Below are positions 30,806 to 39,620 of a stretch of DNA of 64,000 nucleotides, one piece after another. The notes beneath the pieces are model-generated. The model saw nothing but the letters and a program-made list of their open reading frames with translations. It had not been told where the DNA came from and ran no database searches. The stretch comes from an uncultured Clostridia bacterium. GTDB taxonomy: Bacteria > Bacillota > Clostridia > Christensenellales > Borkfalkiaceae. Both the position numbers and the translations under genes were made by a program. The first letter of the stretch is position 1. Every line of letters starts with the position of its first letter. The DNA is taken from assembly GCA_934271265.1 (NCBI GenBank), contig CAKQRE010000036.1:1-64000 (forward strand). Reading direction: 5' to 3'.

Positions 30806-33289
30806 TTATATTTTTATATCGTACACTCCGTGAGTCAGCGTTTTTTCGACGCCGTCGGCTTTGAAACGAGCCGTGATCCCGAAAGGAATTTCCACGTGAT
30901 AAACGGTTGCTTCGTCGTCCTTTTTCCAGTTCGAAACGACCTTTCCTCTTATCGTGTTAATACTACAATTAACGTAACTCATACCGGATGGTTTCACGGG
31001 TGCGATCGATATTTTGTCGCATGCAAACGCGTCGTCGTCCACGGTTATGCCGCCGAGGAATGCGTAAAAGAACGCGTCGTAGCTACCGAACATGGGGTGA
31101 TCGAACGAATCCATTTCGTCGGACATTTCGCTCTCCCATCTCTCCCACACCGAAGTCGCGCCGTTCGCGACCATATACCCCCAGCCGGGATATTCGGGAT
31201 TTTCGAGAATTTTAACCGCGAGATCCTGATAACCGAATTCGCCGAGAACGAAAAACAAATGCCTGTATCCGACGTTTCCGCACGTCGAATGATAATTTTT
31301 CGCGATTACGTCTTTAGCGACGTTTTCGGCGATAGCCGACCTGTCACATTCCGGCGCAACGTTGAGAGTAAGCGGCATGGAGTTTTCCGTCTGTGAACCG
31401 CCCGCGTAACTCTTCCCGACGGGGTCGTAATACTTCGCGTTTATCGCGTTTTTAACTTCTTCCGCTCTTCTCGCGTAATATTCCCCGTCGCTTTTCTTTC
31501 CGACGATTTTCGCGATTTTAATCATTATAAGCAAATGCCAATAGAGAGAAATCGTGGAAACAAACAACTTATCGGCGGGCTTGCCGAAGCAAGCAGGGAA
31601 AACCCAGTCGCCGTAATACGAATAGGTAACGATACCGTTTTCCGTTCGGGAAAGAAGAAAATCGACCCAACGTTTTAAGTTCGCATACTCCCGCTTAACG
31701 ACGGAATCGTCACCATAATACAGATAAGAATAGTACGGCATGAGAAGATATGCCACGCTCACAGGGTCTGCGGGTCTTCCTCCCACGTAATAAGGCGCAG
31801 TATCGCCGATTTCGCCGTCCGGTAACTGCCCGTCCGAAATATCAGCGACGACCTTAGGGAAGAAACGCGACATATCAAAGTTATAAACAGTCTGATAAAG
31901 CCGAGCGCCGAGGTCGTTCAGCCAACCGAACCGCTCATCCCTCTGCGGACAGTCGGTCAGGACACCAAACTGATTGTTTTGTTCCGTTCTCACGGCGATT
32001 TCGTGCAGATAATTGAGTTTTTTATCCGAACAGGAGAATTCGCCGATAAGGTCTACGTCGCTGTGAAGTTGCTCCGCGACGACGCTTTTGACCGTCACGT
32101 TTCCTTTCTTAATTATCTTTGCAAACTGAAATCCGTGATACGTAAACCGTGGGAAATAAGTTTCGCCCTTCTCTTCGCCTTTTAGAATATAACGGTCGGT
32201 CGCCTTCGCGCTACGCAGGTTGAGCGTGTTAACGTCCCCGTCCGCAGTCAGGCGTTCGCCGTGAACGATAGTAATTTCCGACCCTCGTTCTCCGCAGACA
32301 GTAACGCTTATACGACCCGCGATATTTGCGCCGAAATCATAAATCACGCCGTCGTTCGCCCGGTGAGAAGCGACGGGCGTAAGCCGCCCGCATACGCGAA
32401 TCGGATCGATACGCTCGGGGAAAAGAATCGAGGAATCGCCTCGCGAGACGATCGGAAGCACCCATTTGCTTTCGATCCCCGCGCGATAATCCGTCGAAGC
32501 CCAATGCGGTAAAAAATCGTCATATACGCGTCCGTCGCAAAATTCTCCGTCGTAAACGCTACACTCTTTAACCGCGCCGCCGCGCTCCCACCAGCCGTCG
32601 CCGGCAGAGGAATGAAGTTCAAAGGTTTCACCGTTTTTCAGTGTTACGTATAGTTGAAACATCAGTTTCTTACTGCCGTACCACCACGGCGCGAGTTCGA
32701 CTCCGATCACGTTTTCTCCGGCGACAAGTCGCCCCGTAAGTTCGTAAACGGTGTAATATATCCTTTTTTCGTAGTCGCTGTTCACAGGAGAAAACAGACG
32801 GTCGTCTGTTTTTTTTCCGTTGACGAAAAGTTCGTGACATCCGATGCCGGCGCAGTAAGCGAACGCCTCTTCGACAGGCTCGCCCGGCAAGACGATACTT
32901 TTACGATAAAGCGACGAGCCGCCGACCGAATTCAGCGGCATAAAAGTCCAGTGTCCTTTCCAGTCGTTCGGTGAAAGTTCCGTACGGAAACGAACGACGG
33001 CGGAATCCTTGCCGCCGTTTTCCCCGTAAATCGTAACGGACACGTAATACGTTGTACATGGTTCGAGTTTCGTTCCGACGGCGTGCCCGATAGTTTCATC
33101 GCTTTGGGTCACGCCGGAATCATAAACGTCAAACTGACCGTTAATCGCCTTATAGTGCAACTTTGCCACACCGATGCGATATGCGGTCTGTTTTTCGTTT
33201 GCCGCCCGCCAGACGACGGACGGCTTGTCGCAACGAACCGCAAAAGGCTTTTTTGCCCGATCGACGAGAATATCGGAGAGTTTGATCAT
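30806..33289 (-). CDS. GH78 alpha-L-rhamnosidase, cytoplasmic
   Basis: The 827-residue protein has the multi-domain GH78 layout: N-terminal beta-domains (about 1-110 fibronectin-like; about 120-290 with SSLYRKSIVLPG and GIGCHELFVNGKK), the concanavalin-like rhamnosidase domain (about 300-400), the (alpha/alpha)6 catalytic barrel (about 405-740) with VLTDCPQRDERFGWLNDLG for the general acid, and WERWESEMSDEMDSFDHPMFGSYDAFFYAFLGGI near the active site, then a C-terminal beta-domain. It releases terminal alpha-L-rhamnose from imported oligosaccharides. There is no signal peptide. It starts 33 nt after a surface-protein gene and is the last gene of the long operon. Confidence 0.92.
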   Translation of the reverse strand: MIKLSDILVDRAKKPFAVRCDKPSVVWRAANEKQTAYRIGVAKLHYKAINGQFDVYDSGVTQSDETIGHAVGTKLEPCTTYYVSVTIYGENGGKDSAVVRFRTELSPNDWKGHWTFMPLNSVGGSSLYRKSIVLPGEPVEEAFAYCAGIGCHELFVNGKKTDDRLFSPVNSDYEKRIYYTVYELTGRLVAGENVIGVELAPWWYGSKKLMFQLYVTLKNGETFELHSSAGDGWWERGGAVKECSVYDGEFCDGRVYDDFLPHWASTDYRAGIESKWVLPIVSRGDSSILFPERIDPIRVCGRLTPVASHRANDGVIYDFGANIAGRISVTVCGERGSEITIVHGERLTADGDVNTLNLRSAKATDRYILKGEEKGETYFPRFTYHGFQFAKIIKKGNVTVKSVVAEQLHSDVDLIGEFSCSDKKLNYLHEIAVRTEQNNQFGVLTDCPQRDERFGWLNDLGARLYQTVYNFDMSRFFPKVVADISDGQLPDGEIGDTAPYYVGGRPADPVSVAYLLMPYYSYLYYGDDSVVKREYANLKRWVDFLLSRTENGIVTYSYYGDWVFPACFGKPADKLFVSTISLYWHLLIMIKIAKIVGKKSDGEYYARRAEEVKNAINAKYYDPVGKSYAGGSQTENSMPLTLNVAPECDRSAIAENVAKDVIAKNYHSTCGNVGYRHLFFVLGEFGYQDLAVKILENPEYPGWGYMVANGATSVWERWESEMSDEMDSFDHPMFGSYDAFFYAFLGGITVDDDAFACDKISIAPVKPSGMSYVNCSINTIRGKVVSNWKKDDEATVYHVEIPFGITARFKADGVEKTLTHGVYDIKI

Positions 33290-33322
33290 AATCCTTCTCC
33301 CGCCCGAAAAAACAGGCTTATA

Positions 33323-35734
33323 TTAATCATCGGTCGCATTTCTCCTTTTTATGATCATAATCACACATAAAGCGACCGGCATAAACGCCGCAACGCCCGC
33401 CGCGCTTCCTTTACAGCCCGGTTTTCCTTCCGAACCGGTTTCGGTCTGCAACGTCGAATCGGCGAAATCCGAAGAAGAATCGCCCTCGCGTTCATCATCC
33501 TTTACGACGACGGTGAGATATAACGTAGTTGTTTTTTCGCCATCGCTCAGAAGGACGGAAACGGTCTGAGTTCCGACCGCATTTTTATCGAAATCGCCGA
33601 GCGTAACGCCGTCGAGGTTTATTTTTTCAATCCTGCCGGATCGATATGAAACGTATCCGCAAATCCCTTTCGCGGCGAGATATTCGCCCGTGAGATCGGT
33701 ACCTGCTTTAAGCGTAATCGATTCCGCGTTAAGGAAGAACGATTCTGTTTCGTCCGCAACTTCAACGTTGAAAGATACGGAAAGTTCGCCGAGCGTACCG
33801 CCCTCGAGATAAGCGTAAATCGTGGTCTTTCCGGCTGATTTTGCCGTTACTTTGCCGTTGACGTCAGCCTCTGCAACGGACGGCTCGTCCGAAACAAAGA
33901 ACCACTCGCCGACCGTAGCATAAGACGGAATTATCTTCACGTTCGCGGGCGCGGTTTCACCGACGCCGAGATGAATGGTTTCTTCCGTCACGACGGCTCC
34001 GGTATACTGAATATCGAGATTAAACTTACCGTTTTTGCCGTAAACGTAACGGATATCGCACGCGGCAACGCCCGTCTGCACGAAATCTCCGTCGCCTTTA
34101 GGCGCACCCTGAACGGTCTCGCCCGTCCATGAATAGAACGCAAGCCCTTTTTTCAGAGTCAAAACGTCGCCTTCGCGATAACTTTTCACCGACTTTCCGT
34201 CGATTTTAACGTCTATCGTCAAAAGGCTCGTCATAAATTCCACGTTTGCGATTTCCGCTGTCACGCCCTTTCTCGTGAACTCTATTCCGCCGAGAACCCC
34301 TGCTTTCTGTTCAGCCGTAAGGTCACTCAAATAGACGTTTGCGGGGTTACGGAAGGTACCCGAAAAATGCACTACGATCGCACCGAAGAAGTTTCCGGAA
34401 TCTTCCGCGCTCCAAAAGCCGCTCGGGATCTGTTCGGTTACGTCTACCACTTCGACGGTTACATTAACTTTGCCGTTCACGCCGCCTGCGGAAACGGTTA
34501 TCTCTCCGGTAGTTCTGCCGACGACGGAAGTATCGAGGGCGATCGAAGCATGATCGCCGTCAAGCGAAAAAGCGCTGCCGTAAACGCCGCCGCCGAAATC
34601 CGGCGCGACGGACAACTTGGAGAGGTCGAACGTTCCGTTTTTCGATACGTAGAATACTCTGTCGTTCATAAGTTTAAAGCCGTTTGCTTTTGCGTTCGTG
34701 ACGGTAACCGAAACCACAGCCGATTTTTCGCCGACGGTTACGGTGATTTCTGCTCTTCCCGCTTTGAGGCAACGAACAAGTCCGTTTTCGATCTTTGCGA
34801 CGCTGTCGTCGGAAGAGACCATGCTCGCGGCGATATACGACCCTTCGGGAATCATTTTTACGTTAAGCGGATAAGAAGCCCCTGCGGGGAGTTCTATCGC
34901 TTCTGCCGACAGAGAAAAATCGGTGGTATCCGCTACGAAATCAGCCCATTCGCTGCCCGTCCAAACGTATTTCGCAACCTCGGAAAGCCGATACGCGGCG
35001 ATATACGTTTCGTCGATATAGCGATAAAAACGGAAATTATCGTTGAATTCGAGAACCGAACCTACGGGGAGAGAGGAAAGATTACCCGCGTTTATCCCCG
35101 AAAAGAAGCAGAGCATCTGCTTTTCGCTCGCCTGCCCTACCGTATGAAGTTTATAAACTTCGTTTCCGTTGTGCAAAGCGGGGGTTCGCAGTATCACGAG
35201 GTTTTCGTCGATGCCGTATTGCTTATCGGTCAAAATATTCGTCGTTGCAAGACGACTCGCCTCGCCGCCCGCTATCTGAGATTCGAAATAAAAGTTAAAC
35301 GCGCTTGCCCAACTTAAAATATGATCGGAAGAAAGCGGCTTTATCGTTTCCGTCCGATACACGTAAACAGGTACGGAAACGCTTCCGCCGGAAGCGGTGA
35401 TCGTAACCGATGTTTCCCCCTCTTCCGAGAGATCGGCGTCGTCGCCGACGTTCGCCGCGGAAATGGCAATTTTGTTTCCCTTTCCGCCGCTCGCCGTGAC
35501 TGCATAAACATCCATATTGCGGGCTATAAGTTCTTTATCGAGCGTTTCGCCCACGTAAGCGGCGTGATATTTCTTCCCGTCTCGCGTGGCTCCCGACGTA
35601 ATTTCCGCGGTAATTCCCGCATTTGCAGCCTCAGCGGGCTTTAACGATTCCGGAAGTCCGAATACGATCGCCGCGAGCAGGCAGAAGCACAGTGCGACGA
35701 GCACGAAAATTTTTCCGTTGATTTTACCGATCAT
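33323..35734 (-). CDS. Ig-like surface protein with Gly-Cys C-terminal tail (paralogue of the giant protein)
   Basis: The 803-residue precursor has a signal peptide (helix in 8-28, cleavage near PAEA-ANAG) and several beta-sandwich domains, including BIG2-like bacterial Ig domains (KIENGLVRCLKAGRAEITVTV; AEADVNGKVTAKSAGKTTIYAYL). The whole length is homologous to the C-terminal 700-odd residues of the 1936-residue protein two genes upstream. It ends in a Ser/Asp linker, then PGCKGSAAG (Cys774), a hydrophobic helix and KRRNATDD. Its ATG at 35734 has AGGAG (35743-35747), which lies inside the tail codons of the upstream gene and overlaps that gene by 11 bp. Ligand is unknown. Confidence 0.82.
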   Translation of the reverse strand: MIGKINGKIFVLVALCFCLLAAIVFGLPESLKPAEAANAGITAEITSGATRDGKKYHAAYVGETLDKELIARNMDVYAVTASGGKGNKIAISAANVGDDADLSEEGETSVTITASGGSVSVPVYVYRTETIKPLSSDHILSWASAFNFYFESQIAGGEASRLATTNILTDKQYGIDENLVILRTPALHNGNEVYKLHTVGQASEKQMLCFFSGINAGNLSSLPVGSVLEFNDNFRFYRYIDETYIAAYRLSEVAKYVWTGSEWADFVADTTDFSLSAEAIELPAGASYPLNVKMIPEGSYIAASMVSSDDSVAKIENGLVRCLKAGRAEITVTVGEKSAVVSVTVTNAKANGFKLMNDRVFYVSKNGTFDLSKLSVAPDFGGGVYGSAFSLDGDHASIALDTSVVGRTTGEITVSAGGVNGKVNVTVEVVDVTEQIPSGFWSAEDSGNFFGAIVVHFSGTFRNPANVYLSDLTAEQKAGVLGGIEFTRKGVTAEIANVEFMTSLLTIDVKIDGKSVKSYREGDVLTLKKGLAFYSWTGETVQGAPKGDGDFVQTGVAACDIRYVYGKNGKFNLDIQYTGAVVTEETIHLGVGETAPANVKIIPSYATVGEWFFVSDEPSVAEADVNGKVTAKSAGKTTIYAYLEGGTLGELSVSFNVEVADETESFFLNAESITLKAGTDLTGEYLAAKGICGYVSYRSGRIEKINLDGVTLGDFDKNAVGTQTVSVLLSDGEKTTTLYLTVVVKDDEREGDSSSDFADSTLQTETGSEGKPGCKGSAAGVAAFMPVALCVIMIIKRRNATDD

Positions 35735-38700
35735 ACCGTTTTCTCCTTTCAGCAAGAACTACGCCCGCCGCCGCAAGGACGAAAAGCCCTGCAAAACCGC
35801 TCATTCCGCTCTTACAGCCTTTGTTTGCGGAAGATACGGGAGAATCGACCGAAGAAGAATCGTTTTGCGAAGGATCTTCGCTTTCGCCGTCCGTTTTGCG
35901 CCACATAGCCGTCAGCTTTACGTCGCGGGCGGGCATAACGAACAAAGACGGGTCATAGTTTTCTCCGTCGTCCGTTTTCCACCCTTCGAAGACGTATCCT
36001 TCCTTTGCGGGAGTCGGGATCTCCGTAGGTTTATTGCCTTCGGCGAGTTCCTGAGCCGCAGGCTGAACGTCGCCGCCGACTGCGTCGAACGACAGAACGT
36101 ATTTCTTTCCCACGGGAACGACGGACGTTTTTTCGTCCACTTTCACCGTTTCGTATTCCCCGAGGGTCACGTTGTCGAGGTCGATCGCGGTGTTATAGGT
36201 AACGATCATCAGTTTGCCCGCGTCAAGCGGCGTTTCGTCCGTACCGGACAAAATTTTGTTGCCGTCCACGTAAAATTCGTAACCGCCGTTGCCGAAACGA
36301 AGTCCGAACGTGTACCACACGTTTTTCTCCAATGCGAGGCTCACCGTTTGCAGAACGGAAGACGCGCCGTTATCAAACTTACGGATACGGGCGTATTTTC
36401 CCACGGTGTTATACTCGAGATAATATTGCGTGTCCGAATCCTTGCGGGCAAACGCTATGCTGACGTTTCCGTCGAGCGTGGACACGACGTTGGTCACGCG
36501 GACGTTGAAACGCATGTCCGCAGAGGCGTGATCGTAACCGAAATCGGTGAATCCCGTTCCGCCGCCCGAGAGCATGGAAATATAATGATTTCCGCTTTCC
36601 TCGGTCAGTTCCCATGCGGAATAATCGAAAGTAACCTTGTCGAGCGTTTCGAACGACTCGTCAAAATAACGCGCGTATACGGGGGCTTCTCCGCCGACAG
36701 AAGCGTTGTCGATAAGCACCTCGCCGTTCTCGGTCTGCTCCACGCCGATATAGAGGGTCTTGCCCGTCGTCAAAGAAAACGTAAGCGTGTTTCTGCCGTT
36801 TTGCTCCGCAATTTTCTCGGCGACCATTTCACCGGTAACGGCATCTGCCGCAAAGAGTTTCGCTTTTCCGGACGAAACGTTCACGTCTACCGAGAAAGTA
36901 TGTTCGCCCGTACCGAGATAAAGCCCCTGCCAGAGTTTTCCGTTGCCGACGATTTTGCCCGCATAGCCGTCGTCACCGCGGACAACCGAGAACTTCGCGT
37001 TATCGCCCGCATAAGACCAGTTCGAGAATCCGCTGATCCAGCCGCCCTTGCCGCCTTCGCGGTCGAAATTTCCGTTTTGAAAATCGCCCGCGCTGCGGAT
37101 CCCGCAGTCTGAAATGAAATCGGTCGCTTTAATGGAATCTATAGTGGCTTTGCCGCGATATTCGTTATCGTGAATGCGAATCTGTTTTACGGGAGAATAA
37201 TCGTCGACTTCCGAGCCGTCGTATACGCCGCCGTAATAGGGGTTGTCCGCCCAACTGCCGACGGATCCCGCCGTGCCGTTAAGCGCGCAATCGTAAACTT
37301 CCACGTTTTTGATTTCCTGCATAGAAAGATTCGGTGCGTCCGTACCCCAGGTGATAAAGGTTATACCGTGACCGCCGTAGAAATTGCAGTGCCTGACAAC
37401 GAGATTGTCTATGCAGTTATCTCCGCCGGGATTCGGGCTCCACCAGGGTGAAACCTGTCCGCGGGGGTCGTTATATGTGGAACAGATGGTGACGGCGTCA
37501 TCGTTGATGAAACAAAAACATCTGTCGAGAATCATGTTCTTCGTACCGACCGTGGCGGAGAAACCGTCGCCGCCGGCGCAGGTGACTTCCCTCAGCGTAA
37601 CGTTTGCAATGTAAATGTTTTTGCAGGTACGCATGTTGATATGGTAATTGTTCGTTCTGCGCAGAGTAATATCGCGGATTTCCACGTTTTCGCAGTTCCA
37701 GAAACCTATCGGAATGATATGGATCCTGCCCGCGCAGCCGCGCCAGATGGAAATGCCGCTCAAGGTATCGAGGTTATCTCCCCCGGTATCCACGCAGCGA
37801 AGAGTTCCCTCGCCCGTGATTTTCACGTTCTTTACCGAATCACCCTGAATGAGCGGCAGGTTGTGGCAGGAACAAGCCGTGGTCCAGTTTACGCCGGGAA
37901 TATACACGTCGTGTCCTATCGCAACGTCATAATCGTAATCCTCCGCTCTCGGAGACTGCCAGATCACCGCTCCCTTTTCGATATGAAGCTCCACGTTGTT
38001 TTTCATCTTAATGTTCGTAGCGACGTATCTTCTGCCGTAATAAGAATCGTCGCCGGGGATCACGACCTTTCCGCCGCCTTGCGACGAAACGTAATCCACC
38101 GCTTTCTGAATAGCCGCATTATCGTTCGTGAAGGCGTCGCCCTTCGCCCCGAATTCGGGAGAGGTGACGTCCACCGTTAAAGACGGCAAAGTGAATTCAT
38201 ACGGATTATCGGTGAAATCGCGGTAATTTTCGATTGAAAAACGATCGGCGATTTTTACGTTGCCCTCTTCGCCGGAAACCACGGCAAGGAAGAGCGAGGA
38301 AAGACGGGTCATGTTACCCTTGCGGAAAGGAACGGTCGCCGTAAACGTTTTGCCGTTCGAGCGAACGCGCGCGACGGGGGTAAGCCCTTCCGTCGATTCC
38401 GTATAATTTTCGGGGTAGATCTCGTAGATTTTTACGCTTTTTCCCGCGTAACGTTCGCCGAGCGTTCCACGGATCGTAACGACGGAATCGTCCGCAATAC
38501 ACGATTCGATCGTACCCGCATAATCGTAAAATTCCTTTTCGCGCTCAAAAGTGATCGCGTCGATATAAATCTCGCCGTTTTTCGCGCCGACGGGAACAAA
38601 TTTGAGTTCCGTGATATAACCTTTGGAATCGGTGAGCGCGGAGAGGTTGAAATAATAGGAAGTAAAGCCCGCGTCATCCTTCACGAGATCGAAGGTGCGC

Positions 38701-39620
38701 GAAAGTTCTTCGGTAAACGTTTCCGTTTCGTTCGTTTTGAAATACACCTTCATCGCGGAAGAGGAAGTCGCATTTCTCATGCGGACGAAAACCGTGTTGC
38801 GGATACTGATACGGGCGCTGTAGCGGTTACCGCACGCGACGTAAAGTTCGGGAGAGATCAGCGCGCCGTTCTCCTCTTTCAGCGTGTATTTCAGACAGCC
38901 GTTTTCATAGGAAACCTCTCCTTTTTCCGCCCTGAACGGGGTAACGGACGACGGAGAAGTAAATTCGAAATCGAATTCGTTGTCGTTGAGCGCAGAGCCT
39001 TCCGCACTTTCGATCTTCACGTTCCTCAGTTTCGGACAAACGAAATACCCCTGGATGTAGCACGAGCCCATCGAAAAGGTATCGCCGTAGGTATTCGAAG
39101 AGGAAAGGATCTCCTTTCCGTTCAGATACCACTTCAGATCGTCTTTTGCAAACGTCATTCTCATCGAATACCATTTCTTTTCGGAAAGAACGCAGGAAAC
39201 GGTTTCCGACACGGTAACGTCCGTGCCGTTTTCGCCGATCCTGCGGATCTTTGCCGTTTTCGAAATTGCGGTATATTCGAAGAAATACTGATATCCGCTC
39301 GTACAGCGGTAGGCAGCGCCGATGTTGCCGTCGTTGCCGCCGGAAACGGAATCGATATATACGTCGAACGAAATACCGTCGGCGTTCACTTTTTCTTCGG
39401 ATGACAGAACGTTTAAACTTGCCGAAGAATTTCCGAGGAGGACGGCAACGCCGCCCTCCTCGGAGATCGTCCATCCGGAAGTCGACCACCCCGCGAAAAC
39501 GTCCGCGGCGGACGCCCTCGGGTGCGCGATTCCGAAACATGCCGATGCAAGTACGGCAAGAAGGAACAAAAGCAGCATCGCTTTTCCTTTCCTTGTTGCC
39601 ATACGATTATTAATCTGCAT
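35724..39620 (-). CDS. Surface GH28-like parallel beta-helix enzyme with Gly-Cys tail
   Basis: The 1298-residue precursor has a signal peptide (cleavage near HPRASA-ADV). Domains: LamG/3-keto-disaccharide-hydrolase-like sandwich (about 40-215), linker domains to about 480, a right-handed parallel beta-helix (about 480-830), a carbohydrate-binding-like domain (about 850-985), a second LamG-like domain (about 990-1160), an InlB repeat (about 1170-1240), a Ser/Asp linker and the tail NKGCKSGMSG (Cys1269), helix, ERRKRYDR. The helix shows GH28-type features: GGDG, INDDAV and GGHGITF. It probably cleaves polygalacturonate or a rhamnogalacturonan backbone at the cell surface. It overlaps genes on both sides by 11 bp. 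Confidence 0.84.
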   Translation of the reverse strand: MQINNRMATRKGKAMLLLFLLAVLASACFGIAHPRASAADVFAGWSTSGWTISEEGGVAVLLGNSSASLNVLSSEEKVNADGISFDVYIDSVSGGNDGNIGAAYRCTSGYQYFFEYTAISKTAKIRRIGENGTDVTVSETVSCVLSEKKWYSMRMTFAKDDLKWYLNGKEILSSSNTYGDTFSMGSCYIQGYFVCPKLRNVKIESAEGSALNDNEFDFEFTSPSSVTPFRAEKGEVSYENGCLKYTLKEENGALISPELYVACGNRYSARISIRNTVFVRMRNATSSSAMKVYFKTNETETFTEELSRTFDLVKDDAGFTSYYFNLSALTDSKGYITELKFVPVGAKNGEIYIDAITFEREKEFYDYAGTIESCIADDSVVTIRGTLGERYAGKSVKIYEIYPENYTESTEGLTPVARVRSNGKTFTATVPFRKGNMTRLSSLFLAVVSGEEGNVKIADRFSIENYRDFTDNPYEFTLPSLTVDVTSPEFGAKGDAFTNDNAAIQKAVDYVSSQGGGKVVIPGDDSYYGRRYVATNIKMKNNVELHIEKGAVIWQSPRAEDYDYDVAIGHDVYIPGVNWTTACSCHNLPLIQGDSVKNVKITGEGTLRCVDTGGDNLDTLSGISIWRGCAGRIHIIPIGFWNCENVEIRDITLRRTNNYHINMRTCKNIYIANVTLREVTCAGGDGFSATVGTKNMILDRCFCFINDDAVTICSTYNDPRGQVSPWWSPNPGGDNCIDNLVVRHCNFYGGHGITFITWGTDAPNLSMQEIKNVEVYDCALNGTAGSVGSWADNPYYGGVYDGSEVDDYSPVKQIRIHDNEYRGKATIDSIKATDFISDCGIRSAGDFQNGNFDREGGKGGWISGFSNWSYAGDNAKFSVVRGDDGYAGKIVGNGKLWQGLYLGTGEHTFSVDVNVSSGKAKLFAADAVTGEMVAEKIAEQNGRNTLTFSLTTGKTLYIGVEQTENGEVLIDNASVGGEAPVYARYFDESFETLDKVTFDYSAWELTEESGNHYISMLSGGGTGFTDFGYDHASADMRFNVRVTNVVSTLDGNVSIAFARKDSDTQYYLEYNTVGKYARIRKFDNGASSVLQTVSLALEKNVWYTFGLRFGNGGYEFYVDGNKILSGTDETPLDAGKLMIVTYNTAIDLDNVTLGEYETVKVDEKTSVVPVGKKYVLSFDAVGGDVQPAAQELAEGNKPTEIPTPAKEGYVFEGWKTDDGENYDPSLFVMPARDVKLTAMWRKTDGESEDPSQNDSSSVDSPVSSANKGCKSGMSGFAGLFVLAAAGVVLAERRKRYDR